The notes beneath the pieces are model-generated. The model saw only the letters and a program-made list of their open reading frames with translations, did not search any database and was not told the DNA's origin. This document shows, piece after piece, positions 14,706 to 22,606 of a stretch of DNA of 23,903 nucleotides (positions are counted from its first letter, which is position 1; each line of letters begins with the position of its first letter). Made by a program: the position numbers and the translations under genes. This DNA comes from Christensenella sp. UBA1214. GTDB taxonomy: Bacteria > Bacillota > Clostridia > Christensenellales > CAG-138. The DNA lies in contig DBXK01000003.1 of assembly GCA_002309375.1 (NCBI GenBank), positions 68,162-92,064 of the forward strand, given 5' to 3'.

Positions 14706-16043
14706 TCACTCCTCGTCCTCGTCGTCCTTATCCTTGCCTTCCCAGTCGATCTCGTCGTCATCCTCCGGCTCGGGCTTCGGGTTGACCTTCACAACAAGGC
14801 GGGTCACGCGGAGGTTCTGCAGCGCCTTGATCGTGATCGTCAGGTTCTCGAAATCGAAGCTCTGGCCCTTTGCGGGGTAGCCGCCGAGCTGTTCGATCGC
14901 GAAGCCGCCGACCGTCGCGTTGTCGTCGTCGAAATCCTCGCCGTCGATCTCGAATTCCTCGAGGAAGTCGTAGATTCGCATGTCGCCGTCGACTTCGTAA
15001 AGATCGTCGCCGATCTTCGTGACCTCGTCCTCGATCTCGTCCGATTCATCCCAGATGTCGCCGACGAGCTGTTCGAGGATATCCTCCATCGTCACAAGGC
15101 CCATCGTTCCGCCGTATTCGTCGGTCACGATTGCAAGGTGCAGCTTCTTTTCACGCAGCTCGCGCAGGGCCTGGGGGAGGATCGTCGTCTTATGCAGGTA
15201 CATCACGGGCAGCAGGTATTTGCGGATATCGAATTCCTCGCCGGCTGCGATCGCTTTGAGGAAGGTGTTGAGGTGCAGTATGCCGATGATGTTGTCGATC
15301 GTATCCTCATAGACCGGGATGCGGGAATACGCCGATTTCTCGATCGTTTCCATGATCTCCTCGCGGCTGTCGTCGATGTCGATCGCGATCATGTCGACGC
15401 GCGGGGTGATGATCTCATAGACCGCGATATCCGGGAAATCGAGCGCGGACTGAAGGAGCTCGCTCGTATCCTCGTCGATGACGCCCTCGTCCTCGACAGT
15501 GTCGATCATTTCGGAAAGGTCGTCCTCGGTCACGGCGTCGTCGTCCGCTTCCGTTTTCCAGCGCTTCGAAAGCGCGCCGACGATCTTCATAACGACGAAG
15601 ACGATCGGCTTGAAGATGATCATGAAGCCGCGCAGCGGGCGGGAAACGCCCATCGAGAAGCCCTCGGGGTCGCCCTTGCCGGCGAGCTTCGGCATCGTTT
15701 CGCCGAAGATCAGCACAATGATCGTGATCGCCGCGGTGGAGATCGCCGCTGCGGCGTTCTCGCCGACGATCCCGCGCTCCGCAAGCAGCTTGATGAAAAG
15801 CTGCGTGGAGATCGTGGATGAGGCGAGGTTGACGAGGTTGTTGCCGATCAGGATGCTCGAAAGCGCCCTGTCGTAGTTCTCGGAAATATAGAGCGCGCGG
15901 CGGGCTTTCCTCGAGCCCGTTTCCTGCCATATCCTGCGAAGACGCATCTCATTGACGGAGGAATACGCGATCTCCGAGCCGGAGAAGAATGCGGAAAGGA
16001 TTATGAGCACGAGCAGCGCGATGCAGTAGAAGACCCAGATCAT
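14706..16043 (-). CDS. CNNM/CBS/CorC-HlyC membrane protein (hemolysin-C family, putative divalent cation efflux)
   Basis: Encodes 445 residues with the full family layout. The CNNM membrane domain spans about 1-165, with SAFFSGSEIAYSS (17-29), SSILIGNNLVNLASSTIST (62-80) and IFGETMPK (112-119). A tandem CBS pair spans about 213-330: TPRVDMIAIDID, SRIPVYEDTIDNIIGILHL, LAIVTDEYGGTMGLVTMEDILEQLVGDIWDE. The CorC_HlyC domain spans about 342-422 (YEVDGDMRIYDFLEEF, VGGFAIEQLGGYPAKG). An acidic tail of about 20 residues ends it. Relatives bind nucleotide at the CBS pair and export Mg2+ or other divalent cations. The ATG at 16043 overlaps the stop of the upstream paralogue by four bases, so the two are translated together and may form a heteromer. 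Confidence 0.93.
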   Translation of the reverse strand: MIWVFYCIALLVLIILSAFFSGSEIAYSSVNEMRLRRIWQETGSRKARRALYISENYDRALSSILIGNNLVNLASSTISTQLFIKLLAERGIVGENAAAAISTAAITIIVLIFGETMPKLAGKGDPEGFSMGVSRPLRGFMIIFKPIVFVVMKIVGALSKRWKTEADDDAVTEDDLSEMIDTVEDEGVIDEDTSELLQSALDFPDIAVYEIITPRVDMIAIDIDDSREEIMETIEKSAYSRIPVYEDTIDNIIGILHLNTFLKAIAAGEEFDIRKYLLPVMYLHKTTILPQALRELREKKLHLAIVTDEYGGTMGLVTMEDILEQLVGDIWDESDEIEDEVTKIGDDLYEVDGDMRIYDFLEEFEIDGEDFDDDNATVGGFAIEQLGGYPAKGQSFDFENLTITIKALQNLRVTRLVVKVNPKPEPEDDDEIDWEGKDKDDEDEE

Positions 16044-17170
16044 ACGGCCGCACCCCCTTCCGCTTCGGCCTCGGCGGGCTCGTCCGATTCATCGAAGATC
16101 TCGCCGACAAGCTCCTCGAGGATATCCTCGATCGTGATGATGCCGACGACCTGGCCCTGATCGGAAACGAAGGCAAGGTGGATCTTGCTGTGGCTCATTT
16201 CGGAAAGCAGTTCGTCAACGGGAATATCCGGGCGAACGAACAGCGGCGTGTCGATGAGGTCGATCAGCTCCGTGTCCTCGCCGTCCTTCATATAGGCCTT
16301 CAAAAACGGGCGGATATTGAGCACGCCGACCACGCGGCCCTTCGCGTTCATCATCGGGAAGCGGGAATGGTTCGTTTCCTGCACCCGCTCGTAGATCTCG
16401 CGGATCTCCATTGCGGAATCGAGGGTCTCGACCTTTTCCCAGGGAGTCATCGATTCGCCGGCGGTCTTCGCGCCGAAATGCAGCGCACTGACCATCAGCT
16501 TCGCTGTTTCGGTCTCGGTCTCGTGATCCTCCTCGCGCTCATCCTTGAAGGATTCGATAACGTCCGTAAGGTCCTCCTCCGTAACGCTCGGCTCCTCCTT
16601 CTTTTTGCGGAAGAAGAGCTTGTGCAGCCCCGTGCTGATCCAGGTGAAGACGGCGGAAAGGGGAGTGAGGATCTTCATTAAAATATAGAGCGATTTTCCG
16701 ATCCGCAGGCTGTACTGCTCGCTCGCGGCCTTCGCGCGGTATTTCGGGATCATTTCCGCAACGAGGAACACGACCATCGTCGTGATGACGGTGGAAATAA
16801 CGAGCGCGATATCGAGAAAACTGCTTCCGCGGAAAAACTGCCTTGTTAAAAGGGTGGCGATCGCGGCGCAGGCGATATGCATTATGTTGTTGCCGATAAG
16901 GATGGTGGAAAGTGCTTTATCGAAATTGTTCAATATGTACATTACATATTGCGCTCTCTTTTCGCCGTCCTCCGCGCGGGATTTCATCCGGAGCTTATTT
17001 ACGGAAGCGAGGGCTGTTTCGCAGGAAGCGAAATACGCGCCGCCCGCGATCAGAAGCACAATAAGGATAATGTAAACAGCGATAACGCCGAAATTGATTC
17101 CGTCCGCTATATTCGCGCCGATGGCTTTGGGCGCAGCGGACACGCATCGCCATATACTACTGTCGTCCAC
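16040..17170 (-). CDS. CNNM/CBS membrane protein lacking the CorC-HlyC domain
   Basis: Encodes 376 residues from GTG 17170. An in-frame TTG at 17197 falls only a few bases after the predicted transcription start. AAAGGAG (17182-17188) lies 11 bases before the GTG, which therefore fits better. A polar 25-residue N-terminus is followed by a CNNM membrane domain, with YFASCETALASVNKLR, STILIGNNIMHIACAAI and VAEMIPKYRAK. The CBS pair follows: SMTPWEKVETLD, SRFPMMNAKGRVVGVLNI, LAFVSDQGQVVGIITIEDILEELVGEIFDE. The protein then stops in an acidic/alanine tail, with no CorC_HlyC domain. The nearest relative visible here is the following gene, which has that domain. A duplication with division of labour is plausible. 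Confidence 0.9.
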   Translation of the reverse strand: MDDSSIWRCVSAAPKAIGANIADGINFGVIAVYIILIVLLIAGGAYFASCETALASVNKLRMKSRAEDGEKRAQYVMYILNNFDKALSTILIGNNIMHIACAAIATLLTRQFFRGSSFLDIALVISTVITTMVVFLVAEMIPKYRAKAASEQYSLRIGKSLYILMKILTPLSAVFTWISTGLHKLFFRKKKEEPSVTEEDLTDVIESFKDEREEDHETETETAKLMVSALHFGAKTAGESMTPWEKVETLDSAMEIREIYERVQETNHSRFPMMNAKGRVVGVLNIRPFLKAYMKDGEDTELIDLIDTPLFVRPDIPVDELLSEMSHSKIHLAFVSDQGQVVGIITIEDILEELVGEIFDESDEPAEAEAEGGAAV

Positions 17171-17211
17171 GAAATTACCAACTCCTTTGATGGACAATAC
17201 TCTAATTTATT

Positions 17212-17240
17212 ATTATAGCATGAATTTTCGGGATTTGCAA
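17212..17240 (-). promoter_or_regulatory. Sigma-A promoter of the CNNM operon
   Basis: On the - strand, TTGCAA (17240-17235), 17 bases, TATAAT (17217-17212). Predicted start near 17205, about 35 bases before the GTG start. The -35 hexamer is identical to that of the Na/Pi gene. Confidence 0.8.
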
Positions 17241-17381
17241 CAGGAAAAATCGGAAATAACGGCAAAGCGAAACTCAACCGCAGGTTTAGCGGAATCGACG
17301 GCGCGGCTCTGGACTTTCCTGCGGAAATCGGTTAGAACCCCCTTGTCGGTACCGAAAAGAATACTTAAAGGAGAATTAACG

Positions 17382-17525
17382 ATGGAACTTTCAAATAAAC
17401 TCCGCGAGCTGCGCACAAGGCGCGGCGTCACTCAGGAGAAGCTCGCCGTGCTCGCTTCCGACTGGGATACCACCGAGGGCGAGACCGCGGACGTCGTCAG
17501 AAGGCATATCGCAAGGCTGAAGTGA
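17382..17525 (+). CDS. 47-residue protein starting like an XRE-type HTH, possibly truncated
   Basis: Encodes 47 residues. AAAGGAG (17367-17373) lies 8 bases before the ATG and a perfect terminator follows 15 bases after the TGA, so expression is likely. The first 23 residues (ELSNKLRELRTRRGVTQEKL) match the first two helices of Cro/C1-type DNA-binding domains. The expected recognition helix (SxxxVSKWE type) is absent; the protein instead continues SDWDTTEGETADVVRRHIARLK. That ending loosely recalls the recognition helix of winged-helix response regulators (GETRTVDVHIRRLR), a speculative comparison. It may be a deletion remnant of a larger regulator, or a bona fide miniprotein. The frame stays open upstream to 17094 but without an RBS. 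Confidence 0.65.
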   Translation: MELSNKLRELRTRRGVTQEKLAVLASDWDTTEGETADVVRRHIARLK

Positions 17526-17540
17526 TCCCCGCAATAATGA

Positions 17541-17572
17541 AACCCGGACGGCGTCTGCCGTCCGGGTTTTAA
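17541..17572. terminator. Rho-independent terminator between the half-HTH gene and a convergent lipoprotein gene
   Basis: Perfect 11-bp stem AACCCGGACGG/CCGTCCGGGTT (17541-17551 with 17558-17568) and a 6-base loop, then TTTT on the + strand. On the - strand the stem is followed by TTTC, so it may also stop the lipoprotein operon that ends at 17590. Confidence 0.88.
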
Positions 17573-17589
17573 TATGGCCGAAGAAAAGC

Positions 17590-18630
17590 TTACAGCCCGA
17601 TCCTCCAGATCAAGTATTCGTTTATCAGCGCGGCGGCAGCGTATACCGTGCCGTCCTGCGCAAGATAGACGGAGATATCGGGGGCCCATAGATCGTCTGT
17701 GTCAAACGGGATCTCGACCTGCGAAAGGATCGTTCCGTCCGATGAGACCTTTATGACGGTATGGGTATTATAGATCCGATCGAAATAGTAATTCCCGTCC
17801 GCATCCATGCCGAGGACGCGGTAACCGCCGACGTCGCTGAAGGTCACTTCGGTCCCGTTCGGGAAAATCACCTTCGTCCATTCGCCGTAATAGTCCTCGA
17901 TCCTTTGGCAGAGCGGTTCGACCTTTGTCCAGCCGTTTTCCGAGTCGAACTGATAATAATCGTCATAGAGCGTGTACTCACCCGATTCATCCGAACCGTA
18001 TTCCACGATCAGCTTCGGAACAGAGCCGCCCCACTGCATCTGCATCGTATAAAGACCGCTCAGGGGACTGTATTCGTGAACGAGCTCGCCGGTTTCGATA
18101 TCACAGAGGCGGGTCGGAGAATAAAGCATCCCGCCTGCAAGCGCGGCCTGCCCTTGATCGGGGAAGACCCCGTCGATGCGGCGGATCAGACGGCCGCCGG
18201 CGCCGTACACCGCAAGGCTTCCTTCCATGTCACACACGGCGACGGTTTCTCCGTCGACGGCGAATGCACGCGGCCCGAGTGCGGAAACGTCGCCCTCGGT
18301 ATTGTAAAAATAGAGCACGGCGTCATCCGGAGCGTCGTCGGGAAGCGGGCCGCAGTAGACCTTGACGGGCTGCAGCCTGAGGATCTCCTCGGCGCACTCT
18401 TCAAAGGCGAGAACGGTCGCTGCCGGCGGAGGCGTAATCGGCGGACCCTCCGGGCCGGGCGTCGCGTCTGCTGTGTTCGGCGCCGCGGTTCTTTCCGGTA
18501 CAGCGGTCGAGTCGGCGTCCTGCTTCCCTTCTTCTTTCTTTGGGCCGCAGGCGGTGAAAACAAGGGCGAATACAAGCGCAAGGATCAGCGCGGCAAGGCG
18601 CAAAGGCTTTTTAACCGAAAGATTTTTCAT
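17590..18630 (-). CDS. Propeller-like lipoprotein downstream of the M56 protease gene
   Basis: Encodes 346 residues. A basic N-terminus (MKNLSVKKPLR) and hydrophobic segment end in FTAC, giving lipidated Cys28. A 45-residue Pro/Thr/Ala-rich linker (about 29-73) follows, then a domain of about 270 residues with repeating strand units: RAFAVDGETVAVCDMEGSLAVY, GGRLIRRIDG, LCDIETGELVHEYSPLSG, GMDADGNYYFD, TVIKVSSDGTILSQVEI, AQDGTVYAAAALINEYLIWRI. These suggest a six- to seven-bladed propeller. It begins 47 bases after the stop of the M56 gene, with an AGAGGA ribosome binding site and no visible promoter, so it is probably the third gene of the BlaI-M56 operon. A role as sensor partner or effector is inferred only from position. 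Confidence 0.85.
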   Translation of the reverse strand: MKNLSVKKPLRLAALILALVFALVFTACGPKKEEGKQDADSTAVPERTAAPNTADATPGPEGPPITPPPAATVLAFEECAEEILRLQPVKVYCGPLPDDAPDDAVLYFYNTEGDVSALGPRAFAVDGETVAVCDMEGSLAVYGAGGRLIRRIDGVFPDQGQAALAGGMLYSPTRLCDIETGELVHEYSPLSGLYTMQMQWGGSVPKLIVEYGSDESGEYTLYDDYYQFDSENGWTKVEPLCQRIEDYYGEWTKVIFPNGTEVTFSDVGGYRVLGMDADGNYYFDRIYNTHTVIKVSSDGTILSQVEIPFDTDDLWAPDISVYLAQDGTVYAAAALINEYLIWRIGL

Positions 18631-18677
18631 GATCGTTTCCTCTTTGTTGTTTGTTGTTCGTTATTGTTTCAGCTGCA

Positions 18678-21600
18678 TCAACCGGTGATGCAGGCGGTGC
18701 ACATCGAGAAGCTGCCGTCGGATTCGACGTTGATAAGCACCTGGAACGGGAGAGAGAACCAACCCGCATACTCGCCTGCGTCGTCGCCGAGGACGGTGCA
18801 TTCGCAATCACCGTGCAGATAGCTGAAGAGCGGCGCGTCGACCGGGCGGATATAGATGCAGAATTCTCTGAGATAATCCGTATTGCTCGAAAGATAACCC
18901 TGCGGCATTGCTTCGGCATGGGCCGCATAGCAGCGCTGCGGATCGGTCGCGGCGGCGTTGACGTATTCTGCCGCAAGCAGATCAGCTCTGTACTGCGCGA
19001 TCACGGCGATATTTTCAAACGTCAGCCCGTTGCCGTTCAGATGATAGCCGGCGGCCTCGATCTGCTCAGCGGTGACGTTGATCCAGTTGTCATACATCCT
19101 GATCTCTGTGCTCCCGTAGGAGGCCAGCCTTCCATAACATTCGGCATAGATAAAATTGTTAACGAGGCTCCAATCGGCGAATGCAGAATCCTTATTGAAG
19201 AAGCAAGCAATGTAGCCCTCTTCCTCGTTTTCGGTGTAAAAGTTCAGATAGGCGGTGCCGTCCTCGCTGAGCCGGAAGCCGTGCAGCTCCTTGGTGAAGT
19301 GATAGCCGTGCACCTGATTGGCAAGCTCCGCAAGTCGCCATGCCTGATCCACGAACCAGCTTTCATCCGGGTTCGGCGATTCCGCTCCGCGCTTGAGCAC
19401 GACGCTGCGTGCGATCGCCGCAAGCTGATCGTTAGTGAAATACCCCTGCTCGAAGGCGATCTCGAGGACCATGCGGCTTTCGGTATCGTAGCAGAGCACG
19501 GTGTCGCAAGTGAAGCGCTTGAGCTCGGAGAAGGTCCGGCCGGGAATGAAATCCACAGCCTGAGAAGCGGTCAGCGCGGGGTGGCAGGTGCCGTTCACCT
19601 CGAGCGCTTCGTACCTTTCGGAAAGCGTGATGTACCACAGCTCGCCGACGGCCGTATACTCGCGGTGAATGATCCTTTCGATATCGTCCTCCGGGCAGTC
19701 TGCGTCATAGAGCCAACTCGAAAAGCCGCCGACGAGCACGCCGTTCGCGTCGTAGATATAGCCGCCGGTTTCGGAATCTGCCGCCAAAGGTATATGCACC
19801 TCGCCGCTCCTCTCGCTTCTCAGCTCATAGCCGTCGGGCAGCTCGAAGCTTGCGGAAAAGGTCGGAAGCGCGCTTTGATAATTGAAATAGGCCGTAAAGG
19901 TTCTCATCGCGCCGGACGGCTGCTCCGCATCCTGCTTTTCGAAGAGTATTTCCGAAAGCTCCGCGCGGCCGGCGTAACAGCAAAGCATATAGACCCGGCC
20001 GGAAGGGCTCATTGTAATAAGCGGCGTGCAGACAAGGCCGTTGAAATCGAGCGGCGCGGCGGCTGAGAAGGGGGAATCGGCAAGATAGAGCCCCGCCTGC
20101 AGGCTGCCGTTACCGAGGGTGTTGGAAAGCGTCAGCGCAAGCAGTCTGTTGCCGACCGAGGTGATCGGTGTGAACGGAGACCAGCCGACTTCAACGGTCC
20201 AGTTCCGGCCGTTTTCGCTCACAGTCACCTTGCTCCCGTTTTTTGTGCAGGTCATGACGGGATCGGTCTCAACGAGCCCGTCTTCTTCCAATATGTAAGC
20301 ATAGACCTTTCCGTCCTGCGGCTCATCGAGACTGATCTCGGTATCGGTATCGTGATTGATCGTGGATGTCTGCCAATATAGCCTGCCGCTCCTGAATTCG
20401 AAAATGTCGGTCGGGCCGTAATTCCATTCGTGCATCCGGTGCCTTTCCGGGACAGGAACGGTTCGGACTGCCTCGCCGCTGTCGTTTATGATAACGATGT
20501 TTTCCGAATCGAGGATCGCGGCGGCGCCGTCAAAGTATGCGGCGTCGCGCGGGCTGTCGAAGCTGTCCAGCGAGATTGTCCGGATATCGCCGCTCCGTTT
20601 CACAAAGATCAGCTGCTTCCTCACCTGGTCGAGGATGATGAACTCATCGTCGCCGACCGCTTTGACCACGGCGGGGCCGAGGTTGCCGGCGTCGTCATAA
20701 AGGTAGCCGATGACGCCTTCCGTGCCTTCTTCACCGTAACGATACTCGCTCGCGGGGATCTCGGTGATGTGAGTGTAACCCATGTATTCCAATGATGCGG
20801 GAGCGGCGTCATCGACGGTCTCCGGATCGCTTATCGGCCCGGTGACAGAACCGGGATTTTCGGTTTCTCCGGTATTATCCGCTGCCTCTGTCTCCTTCTT
20901 GATCTCGCCGATCGGGTTCAGCGCGCATGCGGCGATGACGGCGGTGCAGAGGATAACGGAGATGATCGTTATAAAGAGCTTGGGCTTTTTATAATTCATG
21001 GCGTTCTTTATGCGGCTTTTGACCGCGGTTTCGCCGAAGGCAAGCGGATTCGCCGTCGGCGCATATTTGCTGTTCGCAAAACCGAGCAGCGTTTCCGAGT
21101 ATGCCCGTGAGGTCATTGCGCTGCGCTTCAGCACGGCTTCGTCGCAGCTCATCTCCATATCCTTTCCCATCAGGTAGAATGCAAGCCAGCAGAGCGGGTT
21201 GAACCAATGCAGCGAAAGCAGGATGAACGCAAAGCATTTCCCGATATGATCCCCGCGGTGCAGGTGATACCTTTCGTGCGCAAGGACATAATCGAGCGAA
21301 CTCGGCGGCAGATTGAACGGAATATAGATGCGCGGGCGGAAGATGCCGAGAATGAAGGGGGAATCGACCGCGTCCGACATATAGACGGGCGTTTTTCCGT
21401 TTGCTTCTTTCATCAGCATCGCGCCGACAAGGCGTTTGCGTATCCTGAAATAATAGATGAGTCCGTAAACGAGTATTGCGGCGGTTCCGACAATGAATAC
21501 GATGGATGCGATTTTAAAAAGAGTTGCTGTGAGATCCGGCGCCGCGTTCCCTCCGGGCGAGGGAGCAGCGGTCGGAGCGGAGGTAACGATCCCGCCGGGG

Positions 21601-21995
21601 AGAACCGAAGACGTCGGCGCAGCGGTGCCGATGACCGGCGCGGTCGTGCTGACGATCGGCGCGGTCGTATTGACGATCGGCGCAGCTGTGCTGACGATCG
21701 GCGCAGTTGTATTGATTATCGGCGCGGCCGTCGAAACTGTCGGCGCGGGGATGTATTCGAGCCTTCCGGCGTAAGCCGAGCTCTGCCGTACTGCGGAAGC
21801 AGGGGCGAAGCGGAAAAGGCTGACGGCGGAGCTCAGGCTGACGGGGCAGCAGAGGCGGAACGCCGCCGCGATCCAGAGGAAATAGCTCCATTTTTTCGGA
21901 GATTTTTTGAGCGGCAGCCTCGCCAGCAGGATGATGAGGATCACGATGCCCGCAGACAGGCTCATATTTAAAATCGTAATGAAAAGATCGGACAT
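18678..21995 (-). CDS. M56-family (BlaR1-like) membrane metalloprotease with very large non-PBP ectodomain
   Basis: Encodes 1105 residues from ATG 21995 (AAAGGAG six bases upstream; the frame is open to 22055). Membrane segments lie at about 3-25, 36-62, 160-183, 250-275 and 340-358. The zinc site HERYHLHRGDH puts HExxH at 240-244, with EMSCDEAVL (281-289) downstream, as in BlaR1/MecR1. The second and third membrane segments are joined by a linker with APIVSTT-type heptad repeats (about 85-126). From 360 to the end is an ectodomain of about 745 residues. It has propeller-like strands (about 400-650), a domain with FSASFELPDGYEL and IYDANGVLVGGFSSWLY (about 725-880), and a final NTF2-like stretch. 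The SxxK and KTG motifs of the BlaR1 penicillin sensor are not seen. The predicted job is signal-triggered proteolysis that relieves BlaI repression; the signal is unknown. Confidence 0.9.
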   Translation of the reverse strand: MSDLFITILNMSLSAGIVILIILLARLPLKKSPKKWSYFLWIAAAFRLCCPVSLSSAVSLFRFAPASAVRQSSAYAGRLEYIPAPTVSTAAPIINTTAPIVSTAAPIVNTTAPIVSTTAPVIGTAAPTSSVLPGGIVTSAPTAAPSPGGNAAPDLTATLFKIASIVFIVGTAAILVYGLIYYFRIRKRLVGAMLMKEANGKTPVYMSDAVDSPFILGIFRPRIYIPFNLPPSSLDYVLAHERYHLHRGDHIGKCFAFILLSLHWFNPLCWLAFYLMGKDMEMSCDEAVLKRSAMTSRAYSETLLGFANSKYAPTANPLAFGETAVKSRIKNAMNYKKPKLFITIISVILCTAVIAACALNPIGEIKKETEAADNTGETENPGSVTGPISDPETVDDAAPASLEYMGYTHITEIPASEYRYGEEGTEGVIGYLYDDAGNLGPAVVKAVGDDEFIILDQVRKQLIFVKRSGDIRTISLDSFDSPRDAAYFDGAAAILDSENIVIINDSGEAVRTVPVPERHRMHEWNYGPTDIFEFRSGRLYWQTSTINHDTDTEISLDEPQDGKVYAYILEEDGLVETDPVMTCTKNGSKVTVSENGRNWTVEVGWSPFTPITSVGNRLLALTLSNTLGNGSLQAGLYLADSPFSAAAPLDFNGLVCTPLITMSPSGRVYMLCCYAGRAELSEILFEKQDAEQPSGAMRTFTAYFNYQSALPTFSASFELPDGYELRSERSGEVHIPLAADSETGGYIYDANGVLVGGFSSWLYDADCPEDDIERIIHREYTAVGELWYITLSERYEALEVNGTCHPALTASQAVDFIPGRTFSELKRFTCDTVLCYDTESRMVLEIAFEQGYFTNDQLAAIARSVVLKRGAESPNPDESWFVDQAWRLAELANQVHGYHFTKELHGFRLSEDGTAYLNFYTENEEEGYIACFFNKDSAFADWSLVNNFIYAECYGRLASYGSTEIRMYDNWINVTAEQIEAAGYHLNGNGLTFENIAVIAQYRADLLAAEYVNAAATDPQRCYAAHAEAMPQGYLSSNTDYLREFCIYIRPVDAPLFSYLHGDCECTVLGDDAGEYAGWFSLPFQVLINVESDGSFSMCTACITG
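21610..21750. repeat. 21-bp tandem repeat encoding a heptad linker in the M56 protein
   Basis: About five to six degenerate copies of a 21-base unit with core ACGATCGGCGCGGTCGT, in register at 21631, 21652, 21673, 21694 and 21715. They translate on the - strand to AP-I-V/I-x-T-T/A units. Preserved length with third-position changes indicates an in-frame coding repeat rather than a mobile or CRISPR repeat. Confidence 0.85.
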
Positions 21996-22029
21996 TGTCG
22001 GCTCCTTTCGTAAATACCGAAAGCGATTT

Positions 22030-22087
22030 CTGCCCCGAAGGGACAGCTTACGCACTCCAAAGTACGGTTCATTGGCGGCCTTGCCGC
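22030..22087 (-). other. Two small hairpins in the BlaI-M56 intercistronic gap
   Basis: On the - strand, GCGGC-AAG-GCCGC starts just after the BlaI stop, and CTGTCCC-TTCG-GGGCAG follows about 30 bases later. Neither has a T-run, so they are not classic terminators. They could set the ratio of repressor to protease by mRNA processing or stability (inference). Confidence 0.35.
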
Positions 22088-22088
22088 A

Positions 22089-22451
22089 TCATCTGTGCTC
22101 GTCGATCAGCTTTTTCAGCTCATCCGCCTCTTCGTCGCTGATCTTTTTCCCAGCAAAGAAACTGACGAGGAAATTCGGCAGCGACCCGCGGAAGGTCTGG
22201 TCGACGAAGCTTTCGCTTTCCCTCTGCCGGACCGTTTCGGGGGGAACGAGGGAAACCACGACCGCGTTTTCGTTTCGGATAAGGCCTTTTTCCGAAAGCC
22301 GCTTCAGCATCGTGAAGGTGGTGGATTTCTTCCAGCCGAATTCATCCCCGCAGAGCTTCACGAGCTGCATGGAGCCGGTCGGTTCATTCTCCCAGATCAG
22401 ATTCATAAAGCGGTATTCCGCTTCGCCAAGCCGTTTGTATTCGATTTCCAT
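22089..22451 (-). CDS. BlaI/MecI/CopY-family transcriptional repressor
   Basis: Encodes 120 residues from ATG 22451, close to the usual 120-128. A longer frame to 22508 would start inside the predicted transcription start and operator region, so it is rejected. The winged helix spans about 6-75: LGEAEYRFMNLIWENEPTGSMQLV, then GWKKSTTFTMLKRLSEKGLI as recognition helix and turn, then the wing NENAVVVSLV. The C-terminal dimerisation half has FRGSLPNFLVSFFAGKKISDEEADELKKLIDE. By alignment in mind with BlaI, the protease-sensitive bond would fall near Ser97-Phe98; BlaI is cut before a Phe in this region. It is followed by the M56 protease gene, the classic repressor-sensor pair. Confidence 0.93.
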   Translation of the reverse strand: MEIEYKRLGEAEYRFMNLIWENEPTGSMQLVKLCGDEFGWKKSTTFTMLKRLSEKGLIRNENAVVVSLVPPETVRQRESESFVDQTFRGSLPNFLVSFFAGKKISDEEADELKKLIDEHR

Positions 22452-22484
22452 GGTAAATTCCCTTCGGATCCTGCCTAAAATCAG

Positions 22485-22526
22485 GTCTACTGCTTTCGAC
22501 CTTGACACAAGTCTACACCCTTAGAC
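22485..22526. promoter_or_regulatory. Paired BlaI-type operator dyads
   Basis: GTCTA-N6-TAGAC (22511-22526, a perfect 5-bp arm dyad) overlaps the -10 box and spacer of the blaI-type promoter. GTCTA-N6-TCGAC (22485-22500, one mismatch) lies just downstream of the predicted start. The centres are 26 bases apart. Tandem dyads at and after the promoter match the way BlaI autoregulates its operon. Confidence 0.65.
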
Positions 22527-22538
22527 CTCGCTTGTCAA
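22510..22538 (-). promoter_or_regulatory. Sigma-A promoter of the BlaI-M56-lipoprotein operon
   Basis: On the - strand, TTGACA (22538-22533), a 17-base spacer, TAGACT (22515-22510). The perfect -35 and near-consensus -10 are embedded in the operator dyad. Predicted start near 22503, about 50 bases before the ATG. Confidence 0.8.
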
Positions 22539-22606
22539 GAGGTTTTTTTGTTTTTCTGAAAAATTTCAAAAGACTGTTATGCGGCGAATCAACCACCGCA
22601 ATATAC

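Noticed and set aside
17094..17381. N-terminal extension of the half-HTH frame
   Set aside because: The frame is open, but it crosses the CNNM start and promoter region and has no RBS. The ATG at 17382 with AAAGGAG is the evident start.
18651..20066. 471-codon open frame on the + strand opposite the M56 gene
   Set aside because: Shadow of the long - strand gene; no motif and no ribosome binding site.
21610..21750. CRISPR-like array of short repeats
   Set aside because: The 21-base units are contiguous without spacers, degenerate at third positions and in frame with the M56 protein.
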